From Pirellulales bacterium (GTDB lineage Bacteria > Planctomycetota > Planctomycetia > Pirellulales > Thermoguttaceae): a stretch of DNA of 8,925 bases. The stretch covers positions 1 to 8,925 of the forward strand of contig JAUWJC010000140.1 of the NCBI GenBank assembly GCA_030607895.1, in the 5' to 3' direction. The notes beneath the pieces were generated by a model. It had not been told where the DNA came from. It saw nothing but the letters and a program-made list of their open reading frames with translations, and searched no databases. The position numbers and the translations under genes are program-made. Shown here in pieces: positions 6,716 through 8,925 of this stretch; the stretch's first letter is position 1; every line of letters begins with the position of its first letter.

Positions 6716-6733
6716 GGTTTCAGCCGGTTTCAG
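6716..6733. repeat. GGTTTCAG direct repeat at the DUF2283 stop
   Basis: GGTTTCAG occurs at 6716-6723 and 6726-6733 with a 10-bp period. The second copy includes the DUF2283 stop codon. It may be a small slippage duplication and no function is apparent. Confidence 0.35.
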
Positions 6734-6957
6734 GTGGTCGCGGCCGACGCAACCGGGGCCAACTCCAGCACCACCTTATGGGCATCTTCGCCGAGCACTT
6801 GGGAGGCGTCGAGGATTTCCAGTCCGGCCAGTTTGCCGTCCGGTCCGTAGTCGGCGGTAATGTCGGGCGTCAATTCCCGGCACTCCGCAGTGCCCGGTTC
6901 CAAGAGCCGCAGTTCGATGTACAGCGTGTCCACTTCGGCGTCATAGCGAATCTTCAT
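6730..6957 (-). CDS. DUF2283 family protein, probable antitoxin-side partner
   Basis: The 75-aa product is full length for DUF2283. The family start MKIRYDAEVDTLYIEL (residues 1-16) is followed by ITADYGPDGKLAGLEILDAS (33-52), the usual YDxDGxLxGxEILDAS hairpin-helix. Biochemical function is not established to my knowledge. DUF2283 genes usually sit directly after a DUF4258-type gene and are suspected of forming toxin-antitoxin-like pairs. That holds here, since the DUF4258-like reading frame ends 20 bases upstream. However, the partner has lost its N-terminal half, so this gene may be an orphan. GAGG lies eight bases before the ATG at 6957, supporting that start. It is the last gene of the minus-strand cluster that begins with the HTH gene. 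Confidence 0.8.
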   Translation of the reverse strand: MKIRYDAEVDTLYIELRLLEPGTAECRELTPDITADYGPDGKLAGLEILDASQVLGEDAHKVVLELAPVASAATT

Positions 6958-6977
6958 CGCAACACCCTCGTTCTCTT

Positions 6978-7124
6978 TCAGTTGTGGTAATAGACCTTCA
7001 CCGTCACCACCACGATCGACGTGGGCTCAATGGCGAAAACGGCATCCACGGTCTTATAGGCATAGTGCCGGCCGCCCCCGGGCGAAACAGCGTCAAACGG
7101 AAAGGCGTAACGGACGTGTACTGA
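6978..7124 (-). pseudogene. C-terminal half of a DUF4258-like protein
   Basis: From about 7121 down to the stop at 6978 the minus strand reads VRYAFPFDAVSPGGGRHYAY, then KTVDAVFAIE and IVVVTVKVYYHN. This matches the latter half of DUF4258-type proteins partnered with DUF2283, whose pattern is FPF...GK.Y..K.V..V...E...IVVVTVYxFY. The N-terminal half, normally beginning with an H-A-x-x-R-M-x-x-R-like segment, is absent. Upstream of about 7125 the frame continues open but reads as an unrelated out-of-frame copy of the DUF4190-like gene. No start codon or ribosome site fits this fragment, so it is probably untranslated. A deletion or recombination that removed the gene's 5' half is the simplest explanation. 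Confidence 0.55.
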
Positions 7125-7234
7125 CGAATGGCGATGATACCCAGCACAAGTCCGACAACTGGTACCCAACACAACACGACGGACAAAATCCCACAAACAA
7201 GACTCGCAACAGCACCGGGGGCTGAGGTTTTCAT
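7004..7234 (-). CDS. DUF4190-like small membrane protein with chimeric C-terminus
   Basis: The 76-residue frame starts at the ATG at 7234, which overlaps the HTH stop as ATGA. AAGGA at 7242-7246, seven bases upstream, is a good ribosome site, so translation is probably coupled to the HTH gene. Residues 4-36 (APGAVASLVCGILSVVLCW, then VPVVGLVLGIIAI) match the first membrane hairpin of DUF4190-type proteins. Family members usually continue with a charged linker and a second hydrophobic block. Here similarity ends at about residue 36 (near 7127). The last 40 residues, rich in Arg, Pro and Phe, are encoded by the DUF4258-like tail read in the wrong frame. The product is either a truncated membrane peptide or a dead gene. 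Function is unknown. Confidence 0.5.
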   Translation of the reverse strand: MKTSAPGAVASLVCGILSVVLCWVPVVGLVLGIIAIRQYTSVTPFRLTLFRPGAAGTMPIRPWMPFSPLSPRRSWW

Positions 7235-7452
7235 GTTTGCTTCCTTGTTCGTTTTGTCAGTTCCAGCCCGAAGTACTCGGCCAGCGCGTCGGCTTTGTCG
7301 AGCCGAAGGGACGTTTCGCCGTTGGTGAATCGAATGATCGACGTGACCACCAGGCCGGTGTCTTTGGAAATGCGGTAGGCGCTGAGCCCACTTTCCTGGA
7401 TTGCGGCCCGGAGAACGTCGGTCATCGTCGGTTTCGGTTTGCTCTTGCCCAT
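7231..7452 (-). CDS. Small XRE/lambda-repressor-type HTH regulator
   Basis: The 73-aa product is nearly all one helix-turn-helix domain. MTDVLRAAIQESGLSAYRISKDTG (residues 10-33) holds the first helices, with the turn and recognition helix around VVTSIIRFTNGETSLRLDKADALAEYFGLELT (35-66). The SxYRIxKxTG...RFxNGExxL.LxxAxxLAxYxGLEL pattern is typical of compact planctomycete HTH proteins, often encoded in small operons. It probably binds DNA as a dimer. The start at 7452 is favoured because a consensus-like promoter places transcription start at or within about a base of it. An internal ATG at 7425 lacks a ribosome site. The stop overlaps the next gene's start by four bases. Targets are unknown, and control of its own operon is the default expectation. 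Confidence 0.8.
   Translation of the reverse strand: MGKSKPKPTMTDVLRAAIQESGLSAYRISKDTGLVVTSIIRFTNGETSLRLDKADALAEYFGLELTKRTRKQT
7242..7246 (-). promoter_or_regulatory. Ribosome binding site of the DUF4190-like gene
   Basis: AAGGA (minus strand) lies inside the last codons of the HTH gene, seven bases before the ATG at 7234. Together with the ATGA overlap it supports that start and coupled translation. Confidence 0.5.
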
Positions 7453-7458
7453 ATTGGC

Positions 7459-7487
7459 TTTCTAGCAAATATCGGCAGTTCTGTCAA
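7459..7487 (-). promoter_or_regulatory. Promoter of the HTH operon, leaderless layout
   Basis: On the minus strand TTGACA (7482-7487, perfect -35) is followed after 17 bp by TAGAAA (7459-7464, four of six -10 bases). Six bases then lead to the ATG at 7452, so the message would start at or next to the start codon. No clear Shine-Dalgarno precedes that ATG. The spacing is the same as that predicted for brnT. Confidence 0.5.
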
Positions 7488-7545
7488 GCAGCCTCCGGTC
7501 CCGGCCACGTTTTCTTTCTTTCAGCGGCCCCGGTGGTCCGCATCA

Positions 7546-7659
7546 AGCGGACTATCAAGGGGACGCACTTATGGTCCCCTTATGGGATGTAGGACAGAGC
7601 TTTGTCCGCAGTAAATGGCGCGGTTTGTCCGGTTGTAACCGGACGGAACTTAGTCCGCT
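7546..7659. repeat. Tandem hairpin cluster (REP-like) between bioB and the HTH gene
   Basis: Three hairpins follow one another. AAGGGGAC (7557-7564) pairs with GTCCCCTT (7574-7581). GGACAG (7592-7597) pairs with TTGTCC (7602-7607) with one wobble. GTCCGGTT (7627-7634) pairs perfectly with AACCGGAC (7637-7644) over a 2-nt loop. The whole cluster is bracketed by a 9-bp inverted repeat, AGCGGACTA (7546-7554) with TAGTCCGCT (7651-7659). The GTCC/GGAC cores resemble the hairpins at 1-52. The cluster lies downstream of the bioB stop and upstream of the HTH promoter. It could insulate the two units or mark a REP-type repeat acted on by RAYT enzymes. Confidence 0.6.
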
Positions 7660-7738
7660 ACCTATCAGGGAGCAGGTACTCCGGGTATTCCGGAATGCCG
7701 TTGCACGTCCAGGAAAATGGACCAGTCCCCAGTGTGGA

Positions 7739-8779
7739 TCACTCCCGCGGCGCTTCGGCCCCTTCCACCACGATCTCGAATCCCAGGGCCTCGATCATTC
7801 GGTAGTCGTCGTCGGCCGATTGGCCTTTGGTGGTCAGGTAGTCGCCGATGAATATTCCGTTGGCCGGATAAAGCCCCAGCGGTTGCAGGCTGCCGAGGTG
7901 TACTTCCCGGCCGCCGGCAATCCGCAATTCGCACTTGGGATTGGCCAGACGCACCAGCGCGAGCACCTTCAGGCAATAGCGGGGATTCAGCCGGCGAACG
8001 TTTTCCAAGGCTATGCCGGGAATCGGTATCAGGAAGTTTACCGGCACCACGTCCACGGCCAACTTGGCCAGCCGCATGGCAAGCTCGACCACGTCTTCGT
8101 CTTCCTCGCCCAAGCCCACAATCCCGCCGGAGCAAATCTCCAAGCCGGCATTGCGGACCGCGTGGAGCGTATCGAGCCGGTCCTGATACGCATGGGTGGT
8201 GCAGATATGCGGATAGAAGCGACGGCTGGTGTTCAAGTTGTGGTTCACCCGATTCACCCCGCACTCCTTCAGTTGGACGGCCTGCTCGGGAGTGATCAGC
8301 CCCGGCGAGACGCAAACCTTCAGGTCGTAGGTTGATTTAATCCGCGGAACAACCCGGGCGATGATGTCCATCTCCCGTTCGGATGGCCGGCGGCCGGAAA
8401 TCACGATGCAATAGGTCTTTGCTTTCCGTTGGTGGGCGAGTCGGGCACCGTCGAGGATTTCTTCCGGCTCCAGCAGGTTGTACTTGGGAATGTCGGCCTT
8501 GGAGATCTTCGACTGGGAGCAATAGCCGCAATCCTCGCTGCACATTCCGCTCTTGGCGTTTATCAGGAAGTTCAGACGCACCCGATTGCCGAACCACCGA
8601 TATCGCACGCGGTAGGCGGCCGCCAGGAGATCGAGTAGTTCGCGGTCGTCCGAGCGGAGAATCGCCAGGCCTTCCTCGGCAGTCAACTCGTGGCCTTTTA
8701 GCACCCGGCCGGCCAGTTCGTGCCAGGGGGACGGTATGCTGTTGTTGGACAAATTCGGGTCCTCGTGTACGCTAGTCAT
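7739..8779 (-). CDS. bioB: Biotin synthase (radical SAM)
   Basis: The 346-aa product is full length and makes biotin from dethiobiotin by inserting sulfur, using S-adenosylmethionine. The radical SAM motif CSEDCGYC has C80, C84 and C87 for the [4Fe-4S] cluster. The ligands of the sulfur-donating [2Fe-2S] cluster are all present by alignment with E. coli BioB: C124 (TYCIVISGR), C156 (LKVCVSPG), C216 (EICSGGIVGLGE) and R286 (LRIAGGRE). VNHNLNTS (178-185) and the SGRRPSERE segment (128-136) look more like Bacillus-type BioB than the E. coli form. The ATG at 8779 is chosen: AGG at 8786-8788 sits six bases upstream. An in-frame TTG at 8785 would add two residues. No other biotin genes are in the window, so this is a solo bioB. 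The 59-bp repeat ends 19 bases before the start. Confidence 0.95.
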   Translation of the reverse strand: MTSVHEDPNLSNNSIPSPWHELAGRVLKGHELTAEEGLAILRSDDRELLDLLAAAYRVRYRWFGNRVRLNFLINAKSGMCSEDCGYCSQSKISKADIPKYNLLEPEEILDGARLAHQRKAKTYCIVISGRRPSEREMDIIARVVPRIKSTYDLKVCVSPGLITPEQAVQLKECGVNRVNHNLNTSRRFYPHICTTHAYQDRLDTLHAVRNAGLEICSGGIVGLGEEDEDVVELAMRLAKLAVDVVPVNFLIPIPGIALENVRRLNPRYCLKVLALVRLANPKCELRIAGGREVHLGSLQPLGLYPANGIFIGDYLTTKGQSADDDYRMIEALGFEIVVEGAEAPRE

Positions 8780-8793
8780 TGACAACCTATGTC

Positions 8794-8808
8794 GTTGATA
8801 TACTCAAC
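8794..8808. promoter_or_regulatory. Palindrome GTTGA-N5-TCAAC just upstream of bioB
   Basis: GTTGA (8794-8798) and TCAAC (8804-8808) flank TATAC, 14 bases before the bioB ATG. This could be an operator or overlap a -10 box (TATATC on the minus strand), but no matching -35 was found. In the other copy of the surrounding 59-bp element the left arm is kept and the right arm is lost. Confidence 0.3.
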
Positions 8809-8857
8809 GCGGTCACAAACTGCGGTTTTGGAATGGAGTTATCAGTTATCAGTTATC
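8799..8857 (-). repeat. 59-bp heptamer-headed element, right copy, at bioB
   Basis: Read on the minus strand, three perfect GATAACT heptamers (8837-8857) lead through 38 bp to TGACCGCGTTGAGTATA (8799-8815). This is the inverted counterpart of 69-127, with 11 mismatches over 59 bp. The end of the element lies 19 bases before the bioB start, so it occupies the expected promoter position. Confidence 0.7.
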
Positions 8858-8895
8858 AGTCTGAATACTCACAAGAGTCGCTGTTTCCAATCTCC

Positions 8896-8925
8896 GACTA
8901 CTGACAACTGACTACTGACAACTGA
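8896..8925 (+). repeat. Short tandem repeat of 14 bp (heptamer family)
   Basis: GACTACTGACAACT is repeated exactly twice (8896-8909, 8910-8923), and the repeat runs off the window end. Each unit is two heptamers of the same GANNACT family seen at 69-89 and, inverted, at 8837-8857. The array is probably longer outside the window. Confidence 0.65.

Noticed and set aside
7571..8335. 254-codon plus-strand frame opposite bioB
   Set aside because: It is antisense to biotin synthase, whose catalytic residues are all in place, and it begins within the hairpin cluster.
8837..8925. CRISPR array
   Set aside because: The repeats are 7-14 bp tandem units without spacers, and no cas genes are present.

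Overview
The window looks like chromosomal DNA of a Planctomycetota bacterium, probably of the Pirellulales type. There is no phylogenetic marker, so this is inferred from gene content: an HzsA-related multihaem c-type protein of the kind common in that phylum, a PEP-CTERM secreted protein, a stump of a planctomycete-style tyrosine integrase, a REP-associated transposase remnant, and GC-rich intergenic hairpins built on GTCCGC/GCGGAC.

Layout, left to right. Positions 1-301 are non-coding, with two strong hairpins, a heptamer-repeat element and a probable promoter/operator. Positions 302-808 (+) are a BrnT/BrnA-type toxin-antitoxin pair. Positions 809-1250 hold the C-terminal stump of a REP-associated tyrosine transposase (minus strand) and the leader of the next gene. 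Positions 1251-3776 (+) encode an exported 841-aa HzsA-related protein with a TolB/WD40-like propeller and three CXXCH haem sites. It converges on a minus-strand gene (4018-6243) for a 741-aa PEP-CTERM protein with a C39-like cysteine peptidase core. Positions 6277-6729 are degenerate non-coding DNA with an integrase N-terminal stump. Positions 6730-7452 (minus) are a small-gene cluster: an HTH regulator, a DUF4190-like membrane peptide, the C-terminal half of a DUF4258-like protein, and DUF2283. Positions 7453-7738 carry a tandem hairpin cluster, and 7739-8779 (minus) is bioB, biotin synthase.

The genes do not form one pathway. bioB is a housekeeping gene, the BrnTA and DUF4258/DUF2283 modules are toxin-antitoxin type, and the two long genes encode exported proteins typical of planctomycete accessory regions. 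I see no complete mobile element and no clearly new multi-gene system.

The most notable unexplained features are three. A 59-bp element occurs as inverted copies near the two ends of the window, and one copy abuts bioB. A sharp out-of-frame junction joins a DUF4190-like gene to the tail of a DUF4258-like gene. Two small operons, brnTA and the HTH gene, have predicted promoters that place transcription start at or next to the start codon.
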